From Anaerococcus vaginimassiliensis (GTDB lineage Bacteria > Bacillota > Clostridia > Tissierellales > Peptoniphilaceae): 64,000 nt of DNA. The stretch spans positions 1,382,879 through 1,446,878 of the forward strand of contig NZ_LR130844.1 in the NCBI RefSeq assembly GCF_900626155.1, given 5' to 3'. The translations under genes were made by a program, and so were the position numbers. The notes below the pieces were generated by a model that saw only the letters and a list, made by a program, of their open reading frames with translations, ran no database searches and was not told the DNA's origin. Positions within the stretch are counted from its first letter, which is position 1; every line of letters begins with the position of its first letter. Positions 1 through 7,797 of the stretch are shown piece by piece.

Positions 1-1
1 T

Positions 2-544
2 AGTTTTTTAAATCCTATATTATCTTCTATCGAGATAGATGAAAGAGCTATAGAAGATAGATATATGGATTTATATAAGAATGATGATTTTCTAATTAGA
101 GCTGGCAAAACTTGTTGTGAAATAGCAAAGGAAAAATCAAGTATTTCTAATTTAGAACCTAATACTTTGTATATTTCATCTGACACAATGGTTATAATAG
201 ACGATAAAATATATGGAAAACCCAAGGATTTGGATCAAGCGAAAGCTATGTTTATGTCTTATTTTTCGAAATCTCATCATGTTATTACGTCTGTTTGCCT
301 TAGATCTACAAGCTATATAGATGTGTTTTTTACTGTTGCTGAAGTTAGGTTCACTGACTACTATAATAGTTTAGATGAAGTTATAGATAATTATATAAAT
401 GAGAAAAATGTTATGGATAAGGCTGGAGCTTATGGGATACAAGATCTTGATCCAAGATTAGTATCTTATATTTGTGGTGATGTCAATACAATAATAGGAC
501 TTCCTGTGGCTGAATTATCAAAAAGAATTGGAGATAAAATTTGA
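2..544 (+). CDS. maf: Maf-like nucleotide pyrophosphatase, 5' end missing
   Basis: The reading frame is open to the window edge, so the N-terminus (with the usual S-S-P-R-R region) lies upstream. The visible part has the Maf/HAM1-like signature ISSDTMVIIDDKIYGKPKD, matching the family pattern S-A-D-T-x-V...G-K-P-x-D, and near the C-terminus KAGAYGIQ followed by INTIIGLPV-like residues. Family members hydrolyse modified or non-canonical nucleoside triphosphates (dTTP, UTP or modified pyrimidines) to monophosphates in the cytoplasm. Its stop overlaps the TTG start of the HAD gene (TTGA), so the two are translationally coupled. The internal ATG at 65 is not the likely start because homology continues upstream of it. 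Confidence 0.85.
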   Translation, partial: SFLNPILSSIEIDERAIEDRYMDLYKNDDFLIRAGKTCCEIAKEKSSISNLEPNTLYISSDTMVIIDDKIYGKPKDLDQAKAMFMSYFSKSHHVITSVCLRSTSYIDVFFTVAEVRFTDYYNSLDEVIDNYINEKNVMDKAGAYGIQDLDPRLVSYICGDVNTIIGLPVAELSKRIGDKI

Positions 545-1224
545 TTAAGTATATATTATGGGATATAGATGGAACGCTACTTAATTTTTCTATGGCAGAA
601 GCTAATGCTATGAGAGCATGCTTTGCCGAATATAATTTAGGAGAATTAAGTGATGATAGGTTGAAAGTGTATAAAAATATTAACGATAAATATTGGAAGA
701 GACTTGAAAGAGGTGAGATTTCAAGGATTGAAGTACTTGAAGGAAGGTTTAAAGAGTTTTTCTCACAATATGGATACAATACTGATGTTGTAAGTGATTT
801 TAATATATCTTATCAGGAAAATTTAGGTAAAACCTATGTATTTAATGATAATGCATATGAAACTGTGATGAAACTTAATGGAAAGTACAACCAATATGCA
901 GCAACAAATGGATCGATTATTGCTCAGAAAGGAAAATTAAAAGGTGCCGGTCTTGATGGGGTTTTAAAAGATGTTTTCATATCTGAATTAATTGGTTATG
1001 AAAAGCCTAGCGAAAAGTTCTTTTCTTATATTTTTGATAGCATAGGTTCATTTAAAAGAGAAGAATATGTTATTATAGGAGATTCTTTAACTTCAGATAT
1101 AGCTGGAGGAAATAGAGCAGGTATCAAGACGATTTGGTTTAATCCTGATGGTTTATCTAATCCTAATAATGTCGGTTATGATTATGAAATTAAAAATTTG
1201 AGTGAAGTTCTTAATATATTGTAG
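541..1224 (+). CDS. HAD-superfamily hydrolase, YjjG-like pyrimidine nucleotidase
   Basis: A 227-residue HAD hydrolase. Motif I is WDIDGTLL (residues 7-14) with the nucleophile and acid/base Asp pair; motif II is the ATNGS segment near residue 120; motif III Lys lies in GYEKPSEKFF; motif IV is IGDSLTSDIAGG. Length and motifs fit the YjjG/TIGR02254 group, which dephosphorylates non-canonical pyrimidine nucleotides; that specificity is inferred. Start is TTG at 541, overlapping the maf stop. Pairing with Maf makes sense, since both act in nucleotide-pool cleaning: Maf yields a monophosphate that a nucleotidase could finish. Confidence 0.8.
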   Translation: MIKYILWDIDGTLLNFSMAEANAMRACFAEYNLGELSDDRLKVYKNINDKYWKRLERGEISRIEVLEGRFKEFFSQYGYNTDVVSDFNISYQENLGKTYVFNDNAYETVMKLNGKYNQYAATNGSIIAQKGKLKGAGLDGVLKDVFISELIGYEKPSEKFFSYIFDSIGSFKREEYVIIGDSLTSDIAGGNRAGIKTIWFNPDGLSNPNNVGYDYEIKNLSEVLNIL

Positions 1225-1230
1225 GCTTAT

Positions 1231-2481
1231 ATGGACGAAATAATTATTAAACAGAAACTATTAGATAATTTTTTAAAATATGTTAGTATACCAAGCCAGT
1301 CAAATGAGAGTAATAAAAAAATACCTTCAAGTGAGGGCCAGCTTACTTTAGCAAAAATACTATATGATGATTTATATTCATTAGGTATAGAAGATGTAAG
1401 CTTAAATGATTATGGAGTAGTTCAAGCTTATATTTCTTCAAACATTGGCACAAAAGAAAAATATCCCTCTATAGGTTGGGTTTGCCATTTAGATACTGTA
1501 GATGTAGGTTTATCAGAAATTGTTAATCCTAGAATAGTAAAAAATTATGATGGTGGAGATATTATCTTAAATAAAGAAAAAGATATAAAGGTAACCCCTA
1601 TAGAAGATGAAAATGTATTGGCCTATGTAGGAGATGATATTGTTGTAACTGATGGAAATTCTGTTTTAGGTGCAGATAATAAAGCAGCTATAGCAAATGT
1701 CATGACAGCTGTAAGTTATATTGTAGAAAATCAACATTTAAGACATGGAGATATATACTTAGCTTTTGTACCAGATGAGGAAATCGGTCTAAGAGGTGTT
1801 AGAAAAATAGATTTTTCAAAGTTTGATGTTGATTTTGCCTATACCATAGATTGTTGTAAATTAGGTGAACTGGTTTATGAAACATTTAACGCTGCTAGTG
1901 GGAAGTTAAAAATAAAGGGTGTAAGCGCTCATCCCATGAACTCAAAAAATAATCTAGTTAATCCAATAATGATAGCTCATGATTTTATAGCTATGCTTGA
2001 TAGATCAAAAATGCCTGAGAATACAGAGGGAAGAGAAGGATATATCTGGGTTACGGATATTCATTCAAATGTTTTAGATTTAAGCTTAAATTTTAATATA
2101 AGAGATCATAATAGAGATAATTTTGAGAAAAGCAAAAAATACTTAATGAATATAGTAGAATATCTTAGAAAAAAATACGAAAAAGCTAAGATAGAAATTG
2201 AAATTGAAGATGTTTATAGAAATATATGTGATTGTATAGATGATGAAAATGTTTTAGCAATAGAAAAATTAAAAGATGCTTACACTTTGCTAGGAATTGA
2301 GCCTGAAATAATACCAATGAGAGGTGGAACTGATGGGTCTTATCTTTCAACGAGAAATATTTTAACGCCAAATTATTTTACTGGAGCGCTCAATTTTCAT
2401 TCCAATAAAGAGTATTTGCCAATAAATTCTTTTTACAAATCATTTTTAGTTACATTAGAACTTATGATAATAAAAGATTGA
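1231..2481 (+). CDS. pepT: Peptidase T (tripeptide aminopeptidase)
   Basis: A 416-residue M20B metallopeptidase, close to the usual 405-415. Zinc-site motifs are present in order: HLDTVD (first His/Asp), GADNKAAIA (bridging Asp), PDEEIGLRG (catalytic Glu and ligand), TIDCC (Asp), and a C-terminal His in NFHSNKEY. The conserved MRGGTDGSYLS segment is also present. PepT releases the N-terminal residue from tripeptides in the cytoplasm, which suits an amino-acid-fermenting anaerobe. It follows the HAD gene by 6 nt and probably shares its transcript. The -35 of the downstream mgtE promoter overlaps its stop region. Confidence 0.93.
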   Translation: MDEIIIKQKLLDNFLKYVSIPSQSNESNKKIPSSEGQLTLAKILYDDLYSLGIEDVSLNDYGVVQAYISSNIGTKEKYPSIGWVCHLDTVDVGLSEIVNPRIVKNYDGGDIILNKEKDIKVTPIEDENVLAYVGDDIVVTDGNSVLGADNKAAIANVMTAVSYIVENQHLRHGDIYLAFVPDEEIGLRGVRKIDFSKFDVDFAYTIDCCKLGELVYETFNAASGKLKIKGVSAHPMNSKNNLVNPIMIAHDFIAMLDRSKMPENTEGREGYIWVTDIHSNVLDLSLNFNIRDHNRDNFEKSKKYLMNIVEYLRKKYEKAKIEIEIEDVYRNICDCIDDENVLAIEKLKDAYTLLGIEPEIIPMRGGTDGSYLSTRNILTPNYFTGALNFHSNKEYLPINSFYKSFLVTLELMIIKD

Positions 2482-2505
2482 TACTATGAATAAAATTCCT
2501 ATAAT
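2478..2505 (+). promoter_or_regulatory. Promoter for the mgtE leader transcript
   Basis: TTGATA at 2478-2483 and TATAAT at 2500-2505 are separated by 16 nt. A second, extended -10 candidate (TGG then TATGAT) lies at 2505-2513. Either would start RNA 20-30 nt upstream of the leader ORF. The -35 overlaps the pepT stop codon. Confidence 0.55.
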
Positions 2506-2542
2506 GGTATGATATATAAGTAATTTATTTTTAGGAGGAAAT

Positions 2543-2587
2543 ATGGATTTAAGTGAGCCTTGTCCGAGGCGAAAATTAAAAAAATGA
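2543..2587 (+). CDS. MgtL-like leader peptide upstream of mgtE
   Basis: A 14-codon ORF encoding MDLSEPCPRRKLKK. It is preceded by a strong Shine-Dalgarno (AGGAGG at 2533-2538, 4 nt from the ATG), so it looks made to be translated. The peptide has an acidic, proline-containing front (D2, E5-P6, P8) and a basic end PRRKLKK. The P-R-R-[RK]-L-K ending is what I recall of the Salmonella/E. coli MgtL leader, where low Mg2+ destabilises ribosomes on an acidic/proline nascent chain. It ends 50 nt before the mgtE start, immediately ahead of two competing RNA helices. The coding call is well supported; the Mg2+-sensing role is inference. Confidence 0.72.
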   Translation: MDLSEPCPRRKLKK

Positions 2588-2591
2588 GCTG

Positions 2592-2616
2592 ATTGAGGTT
2601 TCATTAATGCCTCAAT
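2592..2616 (+). promoter_or_regulatory. Anti-sequestering hairpin in the mgtE leader
   Basis: ATTGAGG (2592-2598) is perfectly complementary to CCTCAAT (2610-2616). Pairing occupies the CCTC that would otherwise mask the mgtE Shine-Dalgarno. The 5' arm begins only 4 nt after the leader stop codon, so a ribosome finishing the leader would cover it. Confidence 0.6.
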
Positions 2617-2640
2617 TGGTAAAATATGGAGGTATTAATG
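2602..2640 (+). promoter_or_regulatory. Sequestering helix over mgtE RBS and start codon
   Basis: CATTAATGCCTC (2602-2613) pairs with GAGGTATTAATG (2629-2640) over 12 consecutive base pairs, one of them G-U, around a 15-nt loop. The 3' arm contains both the mgtE Shine-Dalgarno (GGAGG, 2628-2632) and the ATG (2638-2640). It cannot coexist with the 2592-2616 hairpin. This is the layout of a translational attenuator. Confidence 0.62.
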
Positions 2641-3963
2641 ACTGAAAGAAATTATAATGTTGATCAACTCAACAAAATCCAAGAAACCATAAATAAAATG
2701 GATCCAGTTGATATTGCTGATAAATTAGAAATTTTACCTGAAAAGGATGTCGCAATCTGGATAAAACTATTAAACAAAGATCTCCTTGCAGATTCATTTA
2801 CAGAATTAAGAGCTGAAAATAAAGCTAGAATAGTAAATATTCTATCTGAAGAGAGCATCAAAGATCTGGTTAGAGATTTGGACGAAGATGAACTCGTAGA
2901 TACCTTGCAAGAGCTACCAGCTAATATAACTAAAAAACTTATGGATACGCATATTGACGACAATAGAAGAAAAGTTGTAAATGAACTTTTAGGGTATCCT
3001 CAAGAATCTGTTGGATCTATCATGACGGTTAACTTCCTGTCTGTAAAAGAGACTGATAGTCCAAAGTCTGCACTAGATAAAATTATGGCTTCTCAATTAG
3101 ACGCAGAAAAGCTTGAACAAATATGGCTAACAGATCAATCACTTGTATTGATTGGTTTTGTTTATATAGCAGATATAATAAGAAATCAAAATGAAAGTCT
3201 CAAGGAATTAGCTAAAAGTATAACAGCTACAGTAACTCCTTATGAAGATCAAGAGGTTGTTGCCAAGCTTTCTTATAGATATGATCTAGGTGAAGTACCA
3301 GTTGTTGATTCGGAAAATAGACTTATAGGAATAGTACCAGCTGAAGATGTAATAGACGTTGTTCATGATGAGTTACAAGAAGATATGTCTAATATTACAG
3401 GTATTTCAGATCAATCAGAATCATATTTAGAAGAATCTAGTTTTAAAATAGCAAAAACTAGAACAACTTGGCTAATAATTTGTCTACTAACAGCTACAAT
3501 GACAGGTTTCATTATCCATAGATATGAGAGTTTATTAGCATCAGCTGTGGCACTGACAGCTTATATACCAATGCTGATGGATTCAGGTGGAAACGCAGGA
3601 AGCCAAGCGTCTACAACAGTGATAACTTCACTATACAGCGGAGAGTTATCAGTTAAGGATTTTTTCAAAGTTGTAGCTAAAGAAGCAAGTATTGGATTAA
3701 TAACAGGCATAATATTAGTAATAATTAACTTCATTAGACTAATGATTGTCGACCAAGCCAAAATCAGAGTTAATTTAACAGTTTCAATTACCCTAATTTT
3801 AACTATAATTTTCTCAAAAGTGATGGGAGGTATTTTGCCACTAATTGCGGATAAACTTGACGTTGATCCAACAGTAATGGCTGGACCACTTATAACAACA
3901 GTTGTCGATACACTTGTACTTTTGATTTACTTTGAAGTAGCTTCACTATTATTAGGAATATAA
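2638..3963 (+). CDS. mgtE: Magnesium transporter MgtE
   Basis: A 441-residue MgtE. It has the cytosolic superhelical N domain (about residues 1-125), a CBS pair (about 130-250), and a five-helix membrane domain from about residue 270. The signature PMLMDSGGNAGSQ (near residue 305) is in the first pore helix. MgtE is a Mg2+ channel gated by Mg2+ binding between N and CBS domains. I chose ATG 2638 because GGAGG sits 5 nt upstream; the in-frame ATG at 2626 overlaps that Shine-Dalgarno and has none of its own. Expression is probably controlled by the leader ORF and paired structures at 2543-2640; I see no M-box riboswitch. A terminator follows at 3967. Confidence 0.95.
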   Translation: MTERNYNVDQLNKIQETINKMDPVDIADKLEILPEKDVAIWIKLLNKDLLADSFTELRAENKARIVNILSEESIKDLVRDLDEDELVDTLQELPANITKKLMDTHIDDNRRKVVNELLGYPQESVGSIMTVNFLSVKETDSPKSALDKIMASQLDAEKLEQIWLTDQSLVLIGFVYIADIIRNQNESLKELAKSITATVTPYEDQEVVAKLSYRYDLGEVPVVDSENRLIGIVPAEDVIDVVHDELQEDMSNITGISDQSESYLEESSFKIAKTRTTWLIICLLTATMTGFIIHRYESLLASAVALTAYIPMLMDSGGNAGSQASTTVITSLYSGELSVKDFFKVVAKEASIGLITGIILVIINFIRLMIVDQAKIRVNLTVSITLILTIIFSKVMGGILPLIADKLDVDPTVMAGPLITTVVDTLVLLIYFEVASLLLGI

Positions 3964-3966
3964 GAT

Positions 3967-3994
3967 AAAGATCATGATTATTCATGGTCTTTTT
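3967..3994 (+). terminator. Rho-independent terminator after mgtE
   Basis: AAAGATCATG (3967-3976) pairs with CATGGTCTTT (3983-3992) across a 6-nt loop and runs into a T tract. Confidence 0.85.
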
Positions 3995-4028
3995 AAATTG
4001 AAATTTTGAGATTTATATCTAAAATTGC

Positions 4029-4037
4029 TGGTATAAT
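4029..4037 (+). promoter_or_regulatory. Extended -10 promoter for the hydrolase-lysyltransferase pair
   Basis: TGG-TATAAT, an extended -10 element, lies 18 nt upstream of the ATG at 4055. No good -35 is visible at normal spacing. AGAGG serves as ribosome-binding site. Confidence 0.55.
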
Positions 4038-4054
4038 TAATCATAGAGGTTGTT

Positions 4055-4756
4055 ATGAAAAAAGGAATGGTAGAATTAAAGGACAAAACTAATATTTTCT
4101 ATGAAGAGCTAGGTAGTGGAGAAAATCTATTTCTTCTTCATGGAAATGGCGGTGATAGTTCATACTTTGAATACAATATTAGCGAATTATCCAATCATTT
4201 TCATTTGTATTTAATAGATTTCAGAGATCATGGAAATAGTGGAAATACAAGAGATAAACTGACATTTGATCTAATGGCAGATGATTTATTTGAAGTATTT
4301 ACTAAATTAAAAATTAAAAAAGCTCATGTACTTGGGTTTTCTGACGGTGCAAATTTGGCCTTGGTTTTTACTTTAAAGTATCCTGATTGTGTTGATAAGG
4401 TGATTTTGAATGCACCAAATATAAGGTTTGATGGGACTAAATTATTAAGTAAAGCTATTAGCTTATTTGAAAATATCTTTTGGAATATTCTTCCTTTCTT
4501 TAAAAGGAATAAGAGAGTAGCAGCTTTATTGCTAAAAGATTTAAAGATTGATAGAGAAGATCTAAGAAGTATTGATAAAAAGGTACTTATAATAGTTGGT
4601 TCTAGAGATTTGATTCGCGTTGATCATGTAAAAAATATTGCAATGAACATAAGTGATTCACGACTAATAGTAGTAAAAAAGGAAAATCATAAGCTTGCGA
4701 GATTTAGACCGGAATTATTTAATAAAATGGTAATTGAATTTTTGAAGGAGGAATAG
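4055..4756 (+). CDS. Alpha/beta hydrolase
   Basis: A 233-residue single-domain alpha/beta hydrolase with no signal peptide. HGNGGDSS (near residue 29) is the oxyanion-hole loop; GFSDG (about residues 92-96) is the nucleophile elbow with the catalytic Ser; the GSRD segment and a late His (ENHK) supply the probable acid and base. The cap region (about residues 130-165) is hydrophobic, suggesting a lipid or other apolar substrate. The stop codon directly abuts the GTG of the following membrane aminoacyltransferase. Some such synthases are paired with hydrolases that remove the amino acid from the lipid, so an aminoacyl-lipid substrate is possible but unproven. An alternative start is ATG 4067. 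Confidence 0.8.
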   Translation: MKKGMVELKDKTNIFYEELGSGENLFLLHGNGGDSSYFEYNISELSNHFHLYLIDFRDHGNSGNTRDKLTFDLMADDLFEVFTKLKIKKAHVLGFSDGANLALVFTLKYPDCVDKVILNAPNIRFDGTKLLSKAISLFENIFWNILPFFKRNKRVAALLLKDLKIDREDLRSIDKKVLIIVGSRDLIRVDHVKNIAMNISDSRLIVVKKENHKLARFRPELFNKMVIEFLKEE

Positions 4757-6532
4757 GTGAATTTATTTGTAAATAGAAATAAGATAAGAACATTTTTGCT
4801 CTTAATACTATTAGTTCTAGTCACTTTCATAATTGGAGAATCGACTAATGATAAAAAAGTTAATTTATTACTCTTGCTTGTAGCACTTTTAGTCTTTTGT
4901 GGAATTATATATCTATCACGTGACTTGCTAAGAGAAATAAAAGAAAAATATGGTGAATTTTCTTTAAAAACTAGTAAAGAATTTCTACAAAAATTAAGTA
5001 GCGTGATTTTGTTTATATATGGTTGCTATTTGACACTTTCAATTATTTCATTTAATTATTTTGAAAATATTGAAAGTTACTCACAAAATATGGAAATTAA
5101 AAGCATGATTATTGTATCCATTGATTTAATCTTAGGATTTGTCTTTATACTCTTATCAAAACTATTGTTTGATAAACAGAAGAAAGCAATCAAATTGCTC
5201 ACTCCCGTAGGTGTATTTTCGTTGTTTTATCTAATAATAACTGGTGAGAGATTCACCTCAGTTCTACCTTTACTTTTGGTAATTTTGCTATCAAATTATA
5301 CTAAAGAGATTTTAGATAAAGAAAGATTTATATATAGTTGGGAAGAGATTAGTATAGATCTTATTATTACTTTAGTCATTGGATTTTTCTATATTGTAAA
5401 TATCAATAACAATGAATACAGCGGGGGAATTAAGATCTATCGATGGATGTATTTGATAGTGACATTAGTGGTGCTACTTGTAGTTGCAAAAGTCATTCTA
5501 TCATATATGAAACGCGGTGGAATCCTAGATAATGACACAGACTTAAACGAATTAAACACACTAATAGAAAAATTTGGGAGTAGTCAGTCTCTTGCTTCTG
5601 GTCTTGCATTTTTAGGAGATAAGTATTTATATTTTTATAAGGACAAAAACAAGGAAAAAACTGTAGCTTTTCAATACGGTATCATCAACAACAAGGTGGT
5701 AGTAATGGGAGAGCCTTTTGGAAAAGATCAAGATATAGCTGATGCTCTTTATGATTTTAATAATACTTGTACTAAATCGGGATTAAATCCAATATTTTAC
5801 GAAGTGGGAGAAAAATTCACCCTGAATCTTCATGACTATGGATACGATTTTATGAAATTTGGTGAAAATGCTTTAGTCGATTTGGAGGCTTTTTCGCTTG
5901 CTGGAAGGAAAAAATCCACTGAGAGAAACATATTAAATAGATTTACTAAAGATGGCTATCAATTTAAGGTGGTTAGCCCTCCTTATTTGGATGAATTCTT
6001 AGATGATTTAGAACGAATTTCAAACTCTTGGCTTGATGGAAGAGATGAGAAGGGTTTTTCACTTGGATTTTTCGATAAAACTTATCTTGGAAAATCTGAC
6101 ATAGCACTAGTTATAGATAAAGATGGGATGATAACGGCATTTGCGAATATTATTCCTGATAAAAATAGGGAAGTATTATCTATTGATTTGATGCGATATG
6201 ATTTAGCTAAAAATGTAAATTCCATGATGGACTATCTATTTTTGAATTTATATATTTATGGAAAAGATAAAGGCTATAAATATTTTAATTTAGGTATGGC
6301 GCCGCTTGCTAATGTTGGAATAAATAAGTCAGCTTACTTATCGGAGAGAATGGCATATATTGTGTACAAGCATGCTAATAGCATATATTCTTTTAAGGGA
6401 CTTAGAAATTATAAACAAAAGTACGCTACAATATGGGATCCAAAATATATAGTATATGCAAAGGGAAATTGGCTATTATATGCACTAATTGCCTTAGGGC
6501 TTATAGACAAAAGAAATTCAAAAAGAGATTAA
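4757..6532 (+). CDS. Membrane phosphatidylglycerol aminoacyltransferase, MprF-like (DUF2156/bPGLT)
   Basis: A 591-residue protein. About 8 hydrophobic helices span residues 10-250, followed by a cytosolic GNAT-like catalytic domain from about residue 265 to the end (LASGLAFLGDKYLYF, NPIFYEVGEK, NILNRFTKDGYQFKV, FNLGMAPLANVG). The domain transfers lysine or alanine from charged tRNA to phosphatidylglycerol, lowering surface charge and giving resistance to cationic peptides. It is shorter than the roughly 840-residue staphylococcal MprF, so the flippase part is reduced. Start is GTG at 4757, with AAGGAGG 5 nt upstream. Which amino acid it transfers cannot be read from sequence. Confidence 0.82.
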   Translation: MNLFVNRNKIRTFLLLILLVLVTFIIGESTNDKKVNLLLLLVALLVFCGIIYLSRDLLREIKEKYGEFSLKTSKEFLQKLSSVILFIYGCYLTLSIISFNYFENIESYSQNMEIKSMIIVSIDLILGFVFILLSKLLFDKQKKAIKLLTPVGVFSLFYLIITGERFTSVLPLLLVILLSNYTKEILDKERFIYSWEEISIDLIITLVIGFFYIVNINNNEYSGGIKIYRWMYLIVTLVVLLVVAKVILSYMKRGGILDNDTDLNELNTLIEKFGSSQSLASGLAFLGDKYLYFYKDKNKEKTVAFQYGIINNKVVVMGEPFGKDQDIADALYDFNNTCTKSGLNPIFYEVGEKFTLNLHDYGYDFMKFGENALVDLEAFSLAGRKKSTERNILNRFTKDGYQFKVVSPPYLDEFLDDLERISNSWLDGRDEKGFSLGFFDKTYLGKSDIALVIDKDGMITAFANIIPDKNREVLSIDLMRYDLAKNVNSMMDYLFLNLYIYGKDKGYKYFNLGMAPLANVGINKSAYLSERMAYIVYKHANSIYSFKGLRNYKQKYATIWDPKYIVYAKGNWLLYALIALGLIDKRNSKRD

Positions 6533-6575
6533 AAAATTTTACCATTTATTTTCTAGAAGTATAATATATTATATA

Positions 6576-6590
6576 CTAGTAAAAGACTAG
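6576..6590 (+). promoter_or_regulatory. Dyad downstream of the putative ldh -10
   Basis: CTAGT-N5-ACTAG, 11 nt after TATAAT at 6560-6565, is placed where a repressor could block initiation. The -35 is weak (TTACCA 6539-6544, 15-nt spacer). The cognate regulator is unknown. Confidence 0.35.
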
Positions 6591-6612
6591 GATATAGTGA
6601 AAGGAGACCTTT

Positions 6613-7551
6613 ATGAAAGATAGTAAGGTAATTTTAATAGGTGATGGAGCAGTAGGCTCATCATTTGCATACGCAAGTACCATTCTAGGAATAGGAAGGG
6701 AACTTGGTATTATAGATATAAATGAAAATAAGGCGGAGGGTGATGCTATGGATTTATCTGATGCCATAAGTTTTACAAAACCTAAGTCTATATATAAAGC
6801 AAGTTATGCTGATTGCAAAGATGCAGAAGTAGTTGTAATAACAGCTGGTATTCCTCAAAAAGAGGGAGAGACTAGGTTAGATTTAGTTGAAAAAAATCTA
6901 AATATATTTAAAGATATGATAAAAAGTGTAGTTGACTCTGGATTTGATGGAATATTTGTAGTGGCAAGTAATCCAGTAGATGTACTAACTTATGCAACTT
7001 GGAAATATTCTGGATTCCCTGCAAATAAAGTTATAGGAACAGGTACAACACTAGATTCATCAAGATTTAAAAAAGAAATAGCTTCACTTATTGGGATAGA
7101 TCCAAGAAGCGTTGATGCATATATTTTAGGAGAACATGGCGATAGTGAATTTGCAGTTTGGTCTCATACAAATATCGGCGGACTTCCAATATATGAGTGG
7201 ATAAGCTCTAATAGTGAAGTAGATGAGATTGCGCTACTTAATACTTTTGAGAAAACAAAAAACGCAGCATATGAAATAATTAAGAAAAAGGGTGCTACTT
7301 TTTATGGAATAGGGATGGCACTTGCAAGAATAGTTGAGGCTATTATAAATGACGAGAATGCAGTATTCTCAACTTCTTCTTATCTAAATGGGGAATATGG
7401 ATTGAAAGATATATATATTGGCGTGCCAACTGTAATAGGAAAAGATGGTGCAAAGTGGGTAATTGAAATTCCATTAACTGATATAGAAAATGAAAGAATG
7501 GAAAGTTCTGCTAAGACATTAAAACAAATATTAGAAAAATCATTTTCATAG
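6613..7551 (+). CDS. ldh: L-lactate dehydrogenase
   Basis: A 312-residue NAD-dependent L-lactate dehydrogenase, normal length. It has the Rossmann glycine motif GDGAVGSSFAYA (residues 10-21), the substrate-loop region GIPQKEGETRLDL with the active-site Arg, SNPVDVLTY, and GEHGDSE (about residue 176) carrying the catalytic His. It reduces pyruvate to L-lactate and regenerates NAD+ in the cytoplasm. AAGGAG precedes the ATG. It is transcribed alone, with an AT-rich promoter region upstream and a strong terminator downstream. Confidence 0.95.
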   Translation: MKDSKVILIGDGAVGSSFAYASTILGIGRELGIIDINENKAEGDAMDLSDAISFTKPKSIYKASYADCKDAEVVVITAGIPQKEGETRLDLVEKNLNIFKDMIKSVVDSGFDGIFVVASNPVDVLTYATWKYSGFPANKVIGTGTTLDSSRFKKEIASLIGIDPRSVDAYILGEHGDSEFAVWSHTNIGGLPIYEWISSNSEVDEIALLNTFEKTKNAAYEIIKKKGATFYGIGMALARIVEAIINDENAVFSTSSYLNGEYGLKDIYIGVPTVIGKDGAKWVIEIPLTDIENERMESSAKTLKQILEKSFS

Positions 7552-7555
7552 GATT

Positions 7556-7583
7556 AAAAGAGCATTAATTAATGCTCTTTTTT
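7556..7583 (+). terminator. Terminator after ldh
   Basis: A perfect palindrome, AAAAGAGCATTAA followed by TTAATGCTCTTTT, then additional T residues, immediately after the ldh stop. Confidence 0.85.
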
Positions 7584-7597
7584 CTTGGAATTAATCA

Positions 7598-7611
7598 TTT
7601 ACCAAGGTAAA
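7598..7611 (+). promoter_or_regulatory. Inverted repeat TTTACC-AA-GGTAAA
   Basis: A 6-bp inverted repeat with a 2-nt spacer in the 246-bp gap upstream of the symporter gene, about 120 nt before its -35. It may be a regulator site; nothing identifies the regulator. Confidence 0.3.
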
Positions 7612-7729
7612 CAAATACATTTATAAAACGTTATCATACTTAGTTTATTGCAGTTAATAATCAAAACAAATACTAGTGAAATAGTAATATATAGATATTG
7701 AAATATGAAATATTATCAAAAAAAATATA

Positions 7730-7758
7730 TTGACATGAAAACGTATATCTGATATTAT
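7730..7758 (+). promoter_or_regulatory. Strong promoter for the amino-acid symporter
   Basis: A consensus TTGACA (7730-7735), a 17-nt spacer and TATTAT (7753-7758). A dyad TGATCA-AT-AGATCA (7764-7777) covers the expected start site and could be an operator. AGGAGG (7787-7792) is the ribosome-binding site of the gene at 7798. Confidence 0.75.
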
Positions 7759-7797
7759 TTAAGTGATCAATAGATCAATTTCATTCAGGAGGAAGAA

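Noticed and set aside
2482..2637. M-box (ykoK) Mg2+ riboswitch upstream of mgtE
   Set aside because: The region is far too short for the roughly 160-nt aptamer and lacks its conserved helices; it is better explained by the leader ORF and two hairpins.
7622..7636. A cre-like (CcpA) site upstream of the symporter
   Set aside because: Matches the consensus at 8 of 10 fixed positions but lacks the TG at the start and is over 90 nt from the promoter; chance matches are common in AT-rich DNA.
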